Assembly (NCBI RefSeq): GCF_017873175.1
Contig: NZ_JAGGJW010000002.1
Span: forward strand, 62,001-126,000
Length of the DNA stretch: 64,000 nucleotides
Reading direction: 5' to 3'
From: Neorhizobium petrolearium
GTDB taxonomy: Bacteria > Pseudomonadota > Alphaproteobacteria > Rhizobiales > Rhizobiaceae
Numbering within the stretch: position 1 is the first letter of the stretch; the number at the start of each line of letters is the position of its first letter. Made by a program: the position numbers and the translations under genes. This document shows positions 1-8,487 of this stretch, one piece after another. The notes under the pieces were generated by a model, which worked only from the letters and a program-made list of their open reading frames with translations, ran no database searches and had not been told where the DNA came from.

Positions 1-68
1 TGACGCACCAAGGCCGCTGTAACCTGCTGAGGCTTCTATGGAGTGATGATGTAGGCAATGCGTTCCCT

Positions 69-89
69 CTTCTCCCCAGCGGGGAGAAG
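69..89. repeat. RIME-type palindromic repeat, copy 1
   Basis: CTTCTCCCC and GGGGAGAAG form a perfect 9-bp stem around a 3-nt loop. The flank reads towards GGATGAGGGG, a pattern typical of abundant intergenic palindromic elements of rhizobia. A second copy lies at 35796-35820. It sits downstream of the glucose dehydrogenase gene and could also act as a transcript-end hairpin. I see nothing else in bases 1-225. Confidence 0.6.
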
Positions 90-225
90 GTGGTCCGAAC
101 CGGATGAGGGGGGCGAAGCCAAATGAGCTGGCGATGAGTTTGTCGCGTGTGCACCCCCTCATCGCCTCGCTTTGTTCGGTTCCCCATATGCAGTTGCCTG
201 ACCTCTAGGGAAAAGTGAACAACAA

Positions 226-2568
226 TCAGCGCGGCAGCGCGTAGGCGATCACGTAATCGCCGGGTTTGGTTCCGATCGAACCGTGGCCGCCGGCGACCAT
301 CACCACCAATTGCCGGCCGTCGTCGATTGCGTAGGTCATCGGCGTAGCCTGACCGCCGGCCGGAAGTCGTGCCTTCCACAATTCCCGGCCGTTGGTGAGG
401 TTATAGGCACGCAGATAATTATCGACTGCTGCACCGAGAAAGGCGACGCCACCCTTGGTGATGATCGGCCCGCCGATGCCGGGCACGCCGACCTTGAAGG
501 GCAGCGGCAGCGGCGTCATGTCGTAGACCGTACCGTTGCGGTGCATGTAGGCGATCTTGCCCGTGCGCAGGTCGGCGCCTGCCACGTAACCCCAGGGCGG
601 CGCCTGGCAGGGAATCTGCAAAGGCCCCAGGAACGGCCCCATATAGACGCCGTAGGGCGCACCTTCGTTGCGGTTGAGCCCCTGCTCGCTGCCCCTCTCG
701 CCCTGTCCCTTCGGCGGGATTTCCGCGCGCGGCACGAGCCGCGAGGTGAAGGCGAGATAAGTCGGCATGCCGAACATCACCTGGCGTTCGGGATCGACCG
801 CGACGCTGCCCCAGTTGAACGTGCCGAAATTGCCTGGATAGACGATCGTGCCTTTGAGAGAGGGCGGCGTATAGCGGCCCTCGTAGTTGTACTGGTGATA
901 CCAGATACGGCACACCATCTGGTCGAACATGGTGATGCCCCACATGTCCTTTTCTCGCAGCGGCTGCGGCTTGAACGTCAATGCGGAGGTCGGCTGCGTT
1001 GGCGCCGTGTGATCCTCGGGGATGGCACCACCCGGCGCCGGCTCCTCGGTGACCGGAATAATCGGCTCCCCCGTACGCCGGTCGAGAACATAGATGTCGC
1101 CCTGCTTGGTCGGCCCGACCAGCGCCGGCACGACCGTATTGTCCGGCATGGTGAGATTGAGGAGCACCGGCTGGGCCGGAACGTCCATGTCCCAGAGATC
1201 GTGATGCACCGTCTGGCGCACCCAGCGATCTGCGCCGGTATTCAGGTCGAGGGCCACGATCGAGGAGGAATATTTCTCGACGTTTTCGCTGCGCCCCATG
1301 CCGAGTTGGTCGGGCACCTGGTTGCCGAGTGGGATATAGACGAGGCCGAGTTCCTCATCGACGCTGAAGACGGACCAGCTGTTTGGCGAATTGGTCGTGT
1401 AGGTTTGCCCCGGCTGGAGCGGTTGCGTCTGGGTGGGGTTGCCGGAATCCCAGTTCCAGATGAGTTGCCCCGTATTCACGTCATAGGCGCGGATGACGCC
1501 GGACTGTTCCTGTGTGGAATAGTTGTCGTTGACCGCACCGCCGATGATGATCTTGTTGCCTGCGATAGCCGGCGGTGAGGTCGAGTAATAATAGCCTGCA
1601 GGATTGTACTGCATGCCGGTTTCGAGATGCAGCGTGCCGCTGTCTGCAAAGGACGCGCAAACCTCACCGTTTGCAGCATCGAGCGCAATCAGCCGCGCAT
1701 CCGAGGTGGGCAGGTAAACCCGTTCGGCGCAGGGCGAACCGGGAGCCGTCGCCTGGTCTCGATAATAGCTGACCCCGCGGCAGGTCTGGTGCTGGCGGTC
1801 CGGGTTCATGCCGGAATTCGGATCGTATTTCCATTTCTCCTGACCGGTCGTCGCATCGAGCGCAATCGCCAGATTGTGCGGCGTGCAGAGGTAAAGCGTA
1901 TTGGCGACCTTCAGCGGCGTCACCTGATAGGTCGTTTCGCCCACATCGTCCGGCCGCTTCACGTCGCCCGTCTGGTAGCGCCAGACCTCCTGGAGATTCG
2001 CGACGTTCTCGACATTGATCTGGTCGAGCGGCGAATAACGCTGGCCGTAGGGTGTACGGCCGTACTGGTGCCATTCGCCGGGCGGCACGTCGCCCCCCAT
2101 TTCGGGGGCTGCGGCGACGGACTGCTCCGGCAACTCGCCACTCTGATCCAGCGGATCGATGAACATCGAGAAGATCGCCACCGCAATGGCGATGACGACC
2201 GCAAGCGCCAGCGGCGTGCTGCTTGCGCCGTAGCGCATACCGGTCGGGCTTGAGAAACCGAGCGGCCTGCGGATCCAGGGCGTCAGCAGCCAGATACCCA
2301 GCAAAATGATGACACCGCCGCGCGGACCGAGTTGCCACCAGTCGAACCCGACCTCCCAGACCGCCCAGACCAGCGAGGCGAGTATGAGGACGGCATAGAC
2401 CCGGAGGGCAATGGCGTGTCTGAGAAACAGAAGAATGGCAGTCAGTACGAAACCGAGACCGCAAATCAGATAATAGGCACTTCCGCCGAGCAGCACCAAT
2501 TGCCCGCCCCCGACGGCCAGCGCGATCCCGATCAGCGTGAAGAGGATCGCGGTAATCTTAATGGCCAT
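226..2568 (-). CDS. gcd: Membrane-bound PQQ-dependent glucose dehydrogenase
   Basis: This 780-aa protein matches the glucose/quinate/shikimate family of membrane quinoprotein dehydrogenases, which oxidise aldoses in the periplasm and pass electrons to ubiquinone. The first ~140 residues are hydrophobic and form about five membrane helices. The rest is a PQQ beta-propeller, starting around the motif YGQRYSPLDQINVENVANLQ and containing Trp-rich propeller repeats such as GQLIWNWDSGNP. Length is close to the usual ~790-800 aa. The start is an ATG at 2568. No pqq biosynthesis genes are visible, so cofactor supply must come from elsewhere. A weak EcfG-like promoter (2637-2661) lies upstream. Glucose is the most likely substrate, but quinate or another polyol cannot be excluded from sequence alone. 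Confidence 0.93.
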   Translation of the reverse strand: MAIKITAILFTLIGIALAVGGGQLVLLGGSAYYLICGLGFVLTAILLFLRHAIALRVYAVLILASLVWAVWEVGFDWWQLGPRGGVIILLGIWLLTPWIRRPLGFSSPTGMRYGASSTPLALAVVIAIAVAIFSMFIDPLDQSGELPEQSVAAAPEMGGDVPPGEWHQYGRTPYGQRYSPLDQINVENVANLQEVWRYQTGDVKRPDDVGETTYQVTPLKVANTLYLCTPHNLAIALDATTGQEKWKYDPNSGMNPDRQHQTCRGVSYYRDQATAPGSPCAERVYLPTSDARLIALDAANGEVCASFADSGTLHLETGMQYNPAGYYYSTSPPAIAGNKIIIGGAVNDNYSTQEQSGVIRAYDVNTGQLIWNWDSGNPTQTQPLQPGQTYTTNSPNSWSVFSVDEELGLVYIPLGNQVPDQLGMGRSENVEKYSSSIVALDLNTGADRWVRQTVHHDLWDMDVPAQPVLLNLTMPDNTVVPALVGPTKQGDIYVLDRRTGEPIIPVTEEPAPGGAIPEDHTAPTQPTSALTFKPQPLREKDMWGITMFDQMVCRIWYHQYNYEGRYTPPSLKGTIVYPGNFGTFNWGSVAVDPERQVMFGMPTYLAFTSRLVPRAEIPPKGQGERGSEQGLNRNEGAPYGVYMGPFLGPLQIPCQAPPWGYVAGADLRTGKIAYMHRNGTVYDMTPLPLPFKVGVPGIGGPIITKGGVAFLGAAVDNYLRAYNLTNGRELWKARLPAGGQATPMTYAIDDGRQLVVMVAGGHGSIGTKPGDYVIAYALPR

Positions 2569-2636
2569 AGTGAAATCCCGTCCGTGAAAACAGTAAAGCG
2601 AGGCGCGCGGGAACCCTGCGACACCTTTGCGCTTTC

Positions 2637-2661
2637 AACACGGGTTTTGCCCAAAAGTTCC
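2637..2661 (-). promoter_or_regulatory. Possible EcfG-type promoter of gcd
   Basis: Minus strand shows GGAAC (2661-2657), 16 nt, then TGTT (2640-2637), matching GGAAC-N18-TT. It lies about 70 nt upstream of the gcd start. The -10 differs from CGTT at one base and the leader is long, so this is one of the weaker sites. Confidence 0.35.
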
Positions 2662-2695
2662 AATGGATATTGGACAACCTTTTCCGTCGACTTCC

Positions 2696-2720
2696 GGAAC
2701 CGCCGGACATCGAACTGGTT
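2696..2720 (+). promoter_or_regulatory. EcfG-type promoter of udgX-GST
   Basis: GGAAC (2696-2700), 16 nt, GGTT (2717-2720). It fits GGAAC-N18-TT and ends 25 nt before the udgX start, leaving a short leader with the ribosome site GAAGGGAG. Confidence 0.6.
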
Positions 2721-2745
2721 TGGCGCCCATGAAGGGAGTTCCGTC

Positions 2746-3381
2746 ATGTTGACGTCGCGCAAGGGCCCCGCCTTCGAGACAACCGGTGCAGAAGGCTCAA
2801 GCATTTCCAGGGTCAGGGAAGAGGCGGAAAGCTGCACCCGTTGCGATCTCTACAAGAGCGCCACTCATCTCGTCTTCGGAAAAGGGCCGGCAAGAGCGAA
2901 GGTTCTTTTCGTTGGCGAACAGCCGGGCGACAGGGAAGATCAGGCCGGACAGCCTTTTGTCGGCCCTGCCGGCAAGCTGCTCGACCGGTGCCTCGAGGAG
3001 GCCGGCATCGATCGCGACATGTGTTACGTCACCAATGCAGTGAAACACTTCAAGTTCACGCTGCGTGGCAAGCGGCGCATCCATTCAAAACCGAAGACCG
3101 GAGAGGTGCAGGCCTGCGCCTGGTGGCTGGCAGCGGAATTGCGCCTCATCAAGCCGACACTGGTAGTGGCGCTTGGCGCGACTGCGCTCTATTCTCTGCT
3201 GGGCAGACAGGCAAAAGTCACGCGTGACCGCGGCAAGGTCCTGAATTCGCCGAACGGTGTGCCCATGCTTGTGACGTTTCACCCCTCGGCCTTGCTGAGG
3301 AGCCGGGATCGGGCGGATGCGGAACTCAACCGTGCCCGCTTTGTCGAGGATCTGAGGAAAATTGCCGATTTTCTGGAGTGA
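2746..3381 (+). CDS. udgX: UdgX-type uracil-DNA glycosylase
   Basis: This 211-aa protein belongs to the UDG superfamily with an iron-sulfur cluster. It has the nucleotide-pocket motif GEQPG at residues 57-61, the C-x2-C pair at 30/33, a C-terminal HPSALLR motif, and the insertion loop KRRIH at 109-113. That loop is diagnostic of UdgX, in which the histidine (here His113) forms a covalent bond to the uracil-derived abasic site instead of simply excising the base. The reading frame is open further upstream, but ATG 2746 has a clear ribosome site (GAAGGGAG) 7 nt before it and matches the family's N-terminus. It overlaps the ribosome site of the next gene, so the two are likely co-transcribed from the promoter at 2696. 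Role: tight uracil capture in DNA repair. Confidence 0.9.
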   Translation: MLTSRKGPAFETTGAEGSSISRVREEAESCTRCDLYKSATHLVFGKGPARAKVLFVGEQPGDREDQAGQPFVGPAGKLLDRCLEEAGIDRDMCYVTNAVKHFKFTLRGKRRIHSKPKTGEVQACAWWLAAELRLIKPTLVVALGATALYSLLGRQAKVTRDRGKVLNSPNGVPMLVTFHPSALLRSRDRADAELNRARFVEDLRKIADFLE

Positions 3382-3383
3382 TC

Positions 3384-4112
3384 ATGGCTTACGAACTTTA
3401 TTACTGGGACGGTCTCCAGGGGCGCGGCGAATTCGTGCGGCTGGCTTTGGAAGAGGCCGGCGCCAAATATGTGGATGTCGCCCGATCGAGCCACGGCATG
3501 TCGGCGATGATGGCGTATCTGAATGGCAAGCAAGGGTATCTGGCAATGCCTTTTGCGCCTCCCTTTCTGAAGGACGGCGATATCGTCGTCTCGCATGTGG
3601 CAAATATCCTCCATTATCTCGGGCCGAAGCTGAACCTCGTGCCCAGGGAGGAGAAAAGCCGCATCTTCATCCATGGCCTTCAGCTTACCCTGACGGATTT
3701 TGTCGCGGAAGCGCATGACACGCACCACCCGATCAGCACCACAGACTATTACGAGGATCAGAAGGAAGAGGCGAAGGCCCGCACACAGGCCTTCCTGCGG
3801 CAGAGGGTGCCGAAATTTCTGGGCTATTTCAACCATGTCATCCAGGCAAACCGGGCAAAGAACGGTCACACCGTCGGTGACGCCCTGAGCTATGCCGATC
3901 TATCGCTCTTCCAGATCGCCGAGGGGCTCGCCTACGCCTTTCCCCGTGCCATGCGGAACTTCGACAGGGATTATCCGGATGTCGCGAAGTTGCGCGACCT
4001 CGTCCGGAAGCGTCCCAATATCGAGGCTTATGTCAATTCGAAGCGCCGGCTCGCATTCAACGACTCGGGCATATTCAGGCACTATCCGGAATTGGACCAG
4101 GACCCGGCCTGA
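3384..4112 (+). CDS. Glutathione S-transferase family protein
   Basis: This 242-aa protein has a GST thioredoxin-fold N-terminus (YELYYWDGLQGRGEFVRLAL) followed by an all-helical C-terminal domain with the HxxG-like segment around SYADLSLFQIAEGL. It resembles sigma/pi-like GSTs in which an N-terminal Tyr (YYW) activates glutathione. It starts at ATG 3384, 2 nt after the udgX stop, with the ribosome site CTGGAG inside the udgX end; a GTG at 3378 in frame is less well placed. Co-transcription with udgX suggests detoxification of oxidised or electrophilic products under stress. The substrate cannot be read from the sequence. Confidence 0.85.
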   Translation: MAYELYYWDGLQGRGEFVRLALEEAGAKYVDVARSSHGMSAMMAYLNGKQGYLAMPFAPPFLKDGDIVVSHVANILHYLGPKLNLVPREEKSRIFIHGLQLTLTDFVAEAHDTHHPISTTDYYEDQKEEAKARTQAFLRQRVPKFLGYFNHVIQANRAKNGHTVGDALSYADLSLFQIAEGLAYAFPRAMRNFDRDYPDVAKLRDLVRKRPNIEAYVNSKRRLAFNDSGIFRHYPELDQDPA

Positions 4113-4116
4113 TGGC

Positions 4117-4623
4117 TTAGGTCGTCTCTTCGCCCAATTCCTGCAGGATCTGATGCCGGGCCCGGTTGAGCCGGCTTTTGACCGTACCGACCGCGCAATC
4201 GCAGATTTCGGCCGCCGCCTCGTAGCTCTCGCCAAGAATAGCCACCAGCGTCAGCACCTCGCGATAATGCGGCGGCAGCTTCTGGAGCGCGCGCTGCACC
4301 TCCCTCGCCCGCGCGGCCATTTCCTGCGATGCGGCTACCGCCGTATCGCCCGAAACGTTTTCCTCGATTCCCGGTGCCTCACGTCCCAGCACCTTGGCGC
4401 GCGTGTAGAACGTGTTGCGCATGATCGTGAAGAGCCAGCTTTTGAGCTTGGTGCCCGGCTCGAACTTGTCGAGATTGGCGAGCGCCTTCATCAGCGTTTC
4501 CTGCACCAGATCGTCCGCATCGGTGGGATTGCGGCAGAAGGTACGGGCAAAGGCGCGGAGAGCCGGAATGAGCCTCACTATGTCTGCACGTGCGAGATCA
4601 CCATTCAACTGTGATTCAGACAC
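4117..4623 (-). CDS. EcfG-type (general stress) ECF sigma factor
   Basis: This 168-aa two-domain sigma factor has region 2 at about residues 15-80 (DADDLVQETLMKAL, then FEPGTKLKSWLFTIMRNTFY) and region 4 at 105-160 (YEAAAEICDCAVGTVKSRLNRAR). The wording of both regions is that of the alphaproteobacterial EcfG/RpoE2 group (ECF15). The start is GTG 4623, preceded by GGAGAGG. An exact EcfG promoter (4671-4696) precedes it, so autoregulation is expected. Unlike the principal locus, no phyR adjoins it; a NepR-like gene is 5 kb away at 9817. It is probably a second EcfG paralogue. It is divergent from ku, which has a related promoter in the same intergenic gap. Confidence 0.85.
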   Translation of the reverse strand: MSESQLNGDLARADIVRLIPALRAFARTFCRNPTDADDLVQETLMKALANLDKFEPGTKLKSWLFTIMRNTFYTRAKVLGREAPGIEENVSGDTAVAASQEMAARAREVQRALQKLPPHYREVLTLVAILGESYEAAAEICDCAVGTVKSRLNRARHQILQELGEETT

Positions 4624-4670
4624 CGTTGCCTACCTCTCCGAAGTCTCGATGGGCGGGGATTTTGGTGGCA

Positions 4671-4696
4671 AACGCGCGCCTTGCGCATTTGGTTCC
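4671..4696 (-). promoter_or_regulatory. EcfG-type promoter of the ECF sigma gene (exact match)
   Basis: Minus strand GGAAC (4696-4692), 17 nt, CGTT (4674-4671). This is an exact match to the EcfG consensus, about 48 nt before the sigma-factor start, implying autoregulation or control by a paralogue. Confidence 0.75.
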
Positions 4697-4728
4697 GCCA
4701 AGATGAACGGCCTGTTCATACTGATGAC

Positions 4729-4754
4729 GGAACAAAGCGGCTGGCAGGCCGGTT
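4729..4754 (+). promoter_or_regulatory. EcfG-type promoter of ku-ligD
   Basis: GGAAC (4729-4733), 17 nt, GGTT (4751-4754), fitting GGAAC-N19-TT. It ends 25 nt before the ku start. Confidence 0.6.
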
Positions 4755-4779
4755 GATAGGTTTTCACGGAGTTATGATC

Positions 4780-5640
4780 GTGGCACCGCGTGCGAACTGG
4801 AAAGGTTATCTCAAAATCGGGGAGCTGAGCTGCCAGGTAGGGCTTTATACGGCCGCTTCCACATCCGACCGCGTCAGTTTCCATATCATCAATCGGGAGA
4901 CCGGCAACCGCGTCCACCGCCAGATGATTGATGCCGACACCGGCAAGCCAGTGGAAAGCGACGACATCGTCAAGGGCTACGAAATTTCAAGCGGCGAATA
5001 CGTCTTCCTCGAACCGGACGAAGTGAAGGCGGCGATACCCGAAAGCGACAAGACGCTCGAACTCGAAACCTTCATCCCCTGCGATGGAGTGGACACGATC
5101 TATCTCGACCGCCCCTATTACTTGATGCCTGTGGACAGGCCGTCCGCCGAGGTGTTTGCGCTGATCCGCAAGGCGCTGGAAGAAAAGAGCGTCGCAGCAC
5201 TGGCCCGCACGGTTCTCTTCCGGCGCCTGCGGACGTTGCTTATCCGTCCGAGCGAAAGCGGTATGATCGCCAGTACGCTCAACTATGAATACGAGGTGCG
5301 ACCCGCCAAGGAAATCTTCTCCGATATCAAGGACTTCAAGATCGAGGGCGAAATGCTGGACCTTGCCGGACACATCATCGAAACCAAGCGCGGAAAATTC
5401 GACCCGACCGAATTCGACGACCGTTACGAGGCGGCCCTCGCCGAACTCGTCAGAGCGAAGATCGAAGGCCGCAAGCTGAAGAAGAAGCCCAAGCCGGAAG
5501 TCAAGAAAGTGTCGAACCTGCTTGACGCGCTCCGCCAGAGCGCCGGCGCTCCCGACAAGCGGAAGAAGACGACCGCCAAGAAGACCGCCTCCAGGGCAAC
5601 CTCGCGTAAGACGACCACCCCCCAGAGAAAGGCCGGCTGA
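4780..5640 (+). CDS. ku: Ku protein, NHEJ DNA-end binding (first copy)
   Basis: This 286-aa bacterial Ku forms the ring that loads on double-strand break ends and recruits LigD. It begins APRANWKGYLKIGELSC, the classical Ku core start, and runs through the beta-barrel core to about residue 240. A basic tail rich in Lys, Thr and Arg follows (KKTTAKKTASRATSRKTT), typical of DNA-binding C-terminal extensions. GTG 4780 is preferred: ACGGAG lies 8 nt upstream and homologues start at APRANW; the ATG at 4774 is only 2 nt from that ribosome site. It is followed after 2 nt by ligD, clearly one operon, with an EcfG-type promoter at 4729. Confidence 0.93.
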   Translation: MAPRANWKGYLKIGELSCQVGLYTAASTSDRVSFHIINRETGNRVHRQMIDADTGKPVESDDIVKGYEISSGEYVFLEPDEVKAAIPESDKTLELETFIPCDGVDTIYLDRPYYLMPVDRPSAEVFALIRKALEEKSVAALARTVLFRRLRTLLIRPSESGMIASTLNYEYEVRPAKEIFSDIKDFKIEGEMLDLAGHIIETKRGKFDPTEFDDRYEAALAELVRAKIEGRKLKKKPKPEVKKVSNLLDALRQSAGAPDKRKKTTAKKTASRATSRKTTTPQRKAG

Positions 5641-5642
5641 TC

Positions 5643-8165
5643 ATGGCGCTTGAAACCTACCACCAGAAGCGAAACTTCAAGGTTTCTCCCGAACCACGAG
5701 GAAAGGTATCTCGCACCCGCAAGACAAAGGCGACCGGCAACAGTTTCGTGATCCAGAAGCACGACGCGACCAGGCTGCATTACGATTTCCGGCTGGAAAT
5801 GGATGGCGTGCTGAAAAGCTGGGCCGTGACCCGCGGTCCGAGCCTCGTACCCGGCGAAAAACGTCTTGCGGTCCATGTGGAAGACCACCCCCTCGATTAT
5901 GGCGGCTTCGAGGGCATGATCCCGGAAAGCAATTACGGTGCCGGCGCGGTGCTGCTCTGGGATCGCGGCGCCTGGGAGCCGATCGGCGATCCGCACAAGG
6001 CCTACCGGAAAGGCCGCATGGAATTCGAATTGAAAGGCGAGAAGCTGGAAGGCCGCTGGCATCTCGTCCGCATGGGGCAGAGGCAAGGCGAGAAACGCGA
6101 AAACTGGCTGCTGATCAAAGGCGAAGACGAGTTCGCCCGCGACGAAGGCGACCCTGACATTCTCGAAGAAATGCCGCTTTCCGTGAAAACCGGCAAGACG
6201 ATCGAGGAGGTCTGGGGCAGGAAGCGGCCGGCAAAAAAGGCGCGCTCGAAAACGAAAACCCGGACCGATCCAGACCCGCAAGACACCGACATCGCGGTTT
6301 CGAAGATCCGGGGTGCGAAGAAGGGCAAGCTGCCGGATTTCATCGAACCGCAGCTTGCGACGCTGGTCAAAAGCGCCCCTTCCGGAAAACGCTGGGTCCA
6401 CGAGATCAAGATCGACGGCTATCGGCTTCAGGCACATATTGAAAACGGCAAGGTGACGCTGCTCACCCGAACCGGCCTCGACTGGACCCACAAGTTCGGT
6501 AAGGAGATCGTTGCAGCATTCGCGAAGCTTCCGGTCTCCGAGGCCATCATCGACGGCGAGGTGGCGGTCGAAGCAGGCTCCGGCGCGACGGATTTCTCGC
6601 TGCTCCAGCAGGCTCTCAGCGAGGGCCACACCGATCACTTCACCTTCTATGCCTTCGACCTTCTTCATCTCGACGGTTATGACCTGACCGGCGCAACCTT
6701 GCTCAGGCGCAAGGAAGCGCTTGAAACACTGCTTGCCGACAGCGGCTCGGTGCTGCGCTACAGCGAGCATTTCAGCGACGAGGGCGCGCTGGTGCTGAAA
6801 CATGCCTGCCGGCTGAGCCTGGAGGGCATCATTTCGAAAATCGCCGATGCCCCTTACCGTCCCGGTCGCGGGCGCGATTGGGTCAAATCGAAATGCTCGG
6901 CAAGACAGGAATTCGTAGTTGCGGGTTACGTTCCCTCCTCCGTCAACCGCAAGGCGATCGGTTCGCTGGTCATGGGTTATTATGAGAAGGGAAAGCTTCG
7001 TCATGCCGGCCGTGTCGGCACGGGCTACTCCAATACCGTGGCGCAATCGCTCTTCAAGCGGGTCAACGGCATTCGAAGCGACAAGAGCCCATTTGACGAA
7101 AAGCTCGCAGCAGTGGAAAAGAAGGATGTCGTCTTCGTCAGACCAGAACTGGTGGCGGAAGTCGAGTTTCGCGGCTGGACGGCGGATGCCCATATCCGCC
7201 ACGCCTCTTTCAGAGGTCTGAGGGAAGACAAGGATCCGAAGGATATCGTCCGGGAGGGCGGGCCTGTGAATGCAGCGGAAGAACCGACACCGCCCAAGCG
7301 GACGGTCAATCTCACCCATCCGGATCGGGTGTACTGGCCGGATGCCGGAGTGACCAAGGCGGGGCTCGCGGACTACTATACCGAGGTCTGGCGGCTGATG
7401 GCGCCTTTCGTTGTCAACCGGCCGCTGGCGCTCGTTCGCGGGCCGGACGGAATTACCAAACCACTGTTTTTCCAGAAGCACGCCTGGAAAGGCATGACGA
7501 AAAATGTGGTTCTGGTGAAGGATCCCGCCGACCCGAGCGAGGAATATATCTCCATCCGCGACCTCGACGGGCTGCTCGGGCTCGTGCAGGGCGGGACACT
7601 GGAAGTCCATCCCTGGGGGGCATCGCTCAATGATTGGGAAAAGCCGGATATGGTCAATATCGACCTCGATCCCGGTGAAGGCGTTTCATGGACGGAGATC
7701 ATCGCCGCGGCCCACGAAGTGAAACGGCGCTTCGAGGACATGGGCCTCGCGCCCTTCGTCAAAACGTCCGGCGGCAAGGGCCTGCACGTCGTCGCCCCCG
7801 TGAAGCCCAAGGCGGAATGGCCTGAGGTGAAGGCTGCGATGAAGGCGCTCGCCGACGGCATGGCCGGTGATGACCCGGACAAATACGTCTCGACCATCAC
7901 CAAGTCGAAACGCAAGGGCAAGATCCTGATCGACTACCTGCGCAACGGCCGAGGCAACACCGCGGTCGCCCCCTATTCCACTCGCGCGCGGCCGGGTGCG
8001 CCCGTCTCCATGCCGCTCGCCTGGGACGAGCTCGGCGGCGTGATCGGCCCCAACTATTTCACGGTCAACAACACCTCGACGCGGATTGCCCGGCAGGCGA
8101 GCGATCCTTGGGCTGATTTTCGCAAGGCGGAAGCGCCGATCGAGTTCAAGGTGAAGAAGAGATAG
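5643..8165 (+). CDS. ligD: Multifunctional NHEJ DNA ligase LigD (PE-LIG-POL)
   Basis: This 840-aa protein has all three LigD modules. The 3'-phosphoesterase domain (~res 1-190) carries HDATRLHYDFRLEMDG. The ATP-dependent ligase domain (~225-540) has the nucleotidyl-acceptor motif KIDG at 256-259. The archaeo-eukaryotic-primase-type polymerase domain (~555-840) begins LTHPDRVYWPDAG and carries the metal motif DLDPGEG. The order PE-LIG-POL matches Agrobacterium and Pseudomonas LigD. Lys-rich linkers separate the modules (KRPAKKARSKTKT around 200). It starts at ATG 5643, 2 nt after ku. It seals double-strand breaks with Ku, filling and trimming the ends. Confidence 0.96.
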   Translation: MALETYHQKRNFKVSPEPRGKVSRTRKTKATGNSFVIQKHDATRLHYDFRLEMDGVLKSWAVTRGPSLVPGEKRLAVHVEDHPLDYGGFEGMIPESNYGAGAVLLWDRGAWEPIGDPHKAYRKGRMEFELKGEKLEGRWHLVRMGQRQGEKRENWLLIKGEDEFARDEGDPDILEEMPLSVKTGKTIEEVWGRKRPAKKARSKTKTRTDPDPQDTDIAVSKIRGAKKGKLPDFIEPQLATLVKSAPSGKRWVHEIKIDGYRLQAHIENGKVTLLTRTGLDWTHKFGKEIVAAFAKLPVSEAIIDGEVAVEAGSGATDFSLLQQALSEGHTDHFTFYAFDLLHLDGYDLTGATLLRRKEALETLLADSGSVLRYSEHFSDEGALVLKHACRLSLEGIISKIADAPYRPGRGRDWVKSKCSARQEFVVAGYVPSSVNRKAIGSLVMGYYEKGKLRHAGRVGTGYSNTVAQSLFKRVNGIRSDKSPFDEKLAAVEKKDVVFVRPELVAEVEFRGWTADAHIRHASFRGLREDKDPKDIVREGGPVNAAEEPTPPKRTVNLTHPDRVYWPDAGVTKAGLADYYTEVWRLMAPFVVNRPLALVRGPDGITKPLFFQKHAWKGMTKNVVLVKDPADPSEEYISIRDLDGLLGLVQGGTLEVHPWGASLNDWEKPDMVNIDLDPGEGVSWTEIIAAAHEVKRRFEDMGLAPFVKTSGGKGLHVVAPVKPKAEWPEVKAAMKALADGMAGDDPDKYVSTITKSKRKGKILIDYLRNGRGNTAVAPYSTRARPGAPVSMPLAWDELGGVIGPNYFTVNNTSTRIARQASDPWADFRKAEAPIEFKVKKR

Positions 8166-8487
8166 CTGCGAAGCCGGAACGATACGGCATCCGCTCAAGA
8201 CCAGGGCAATCGCATATGCGGGTTTTGCCCCTCGCCACGCTTCCGTTCCGCGACCCTCTTCCCGCAAGCGAAGGACGACCGGGAGTCTCCACACATCCCG
8301 GCCGCCTGCATACCGCTGGAACCCCTGCCCCAGAGAGATGCGTGGCCAGTAAACATGCTTAGGACGGACAATGCAAGTTCGTGGATACCCAAACCGTTCG
8401 AGTAGCAGGGGTTCGGAATGCTAGAGCCCCGCTAGCAGGGCATCCCGGGTGCCCGCAGCACGCACATCCTCAATACTCCTGAAACGA
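8166..8487. other. Intergenic gap between convergent ligD and second ku
   Basis: This is 322 bases without a supported gene. The only structure I see is a near-palindrome, GGGCATCCCGGGTGCCC, at 8438-8454, and no T-run follows it. It lies close to the 3' ends of two convergent genes and may help separate their transcripts. Confidence 0.4.

Noticed and set aside
5424..7610. 728-codon minus-strand frame opposite ligD
   Set aside because: It is antisense to a clearly conserved LigD, has no family motif, and long shadow frames are expected at high GC.
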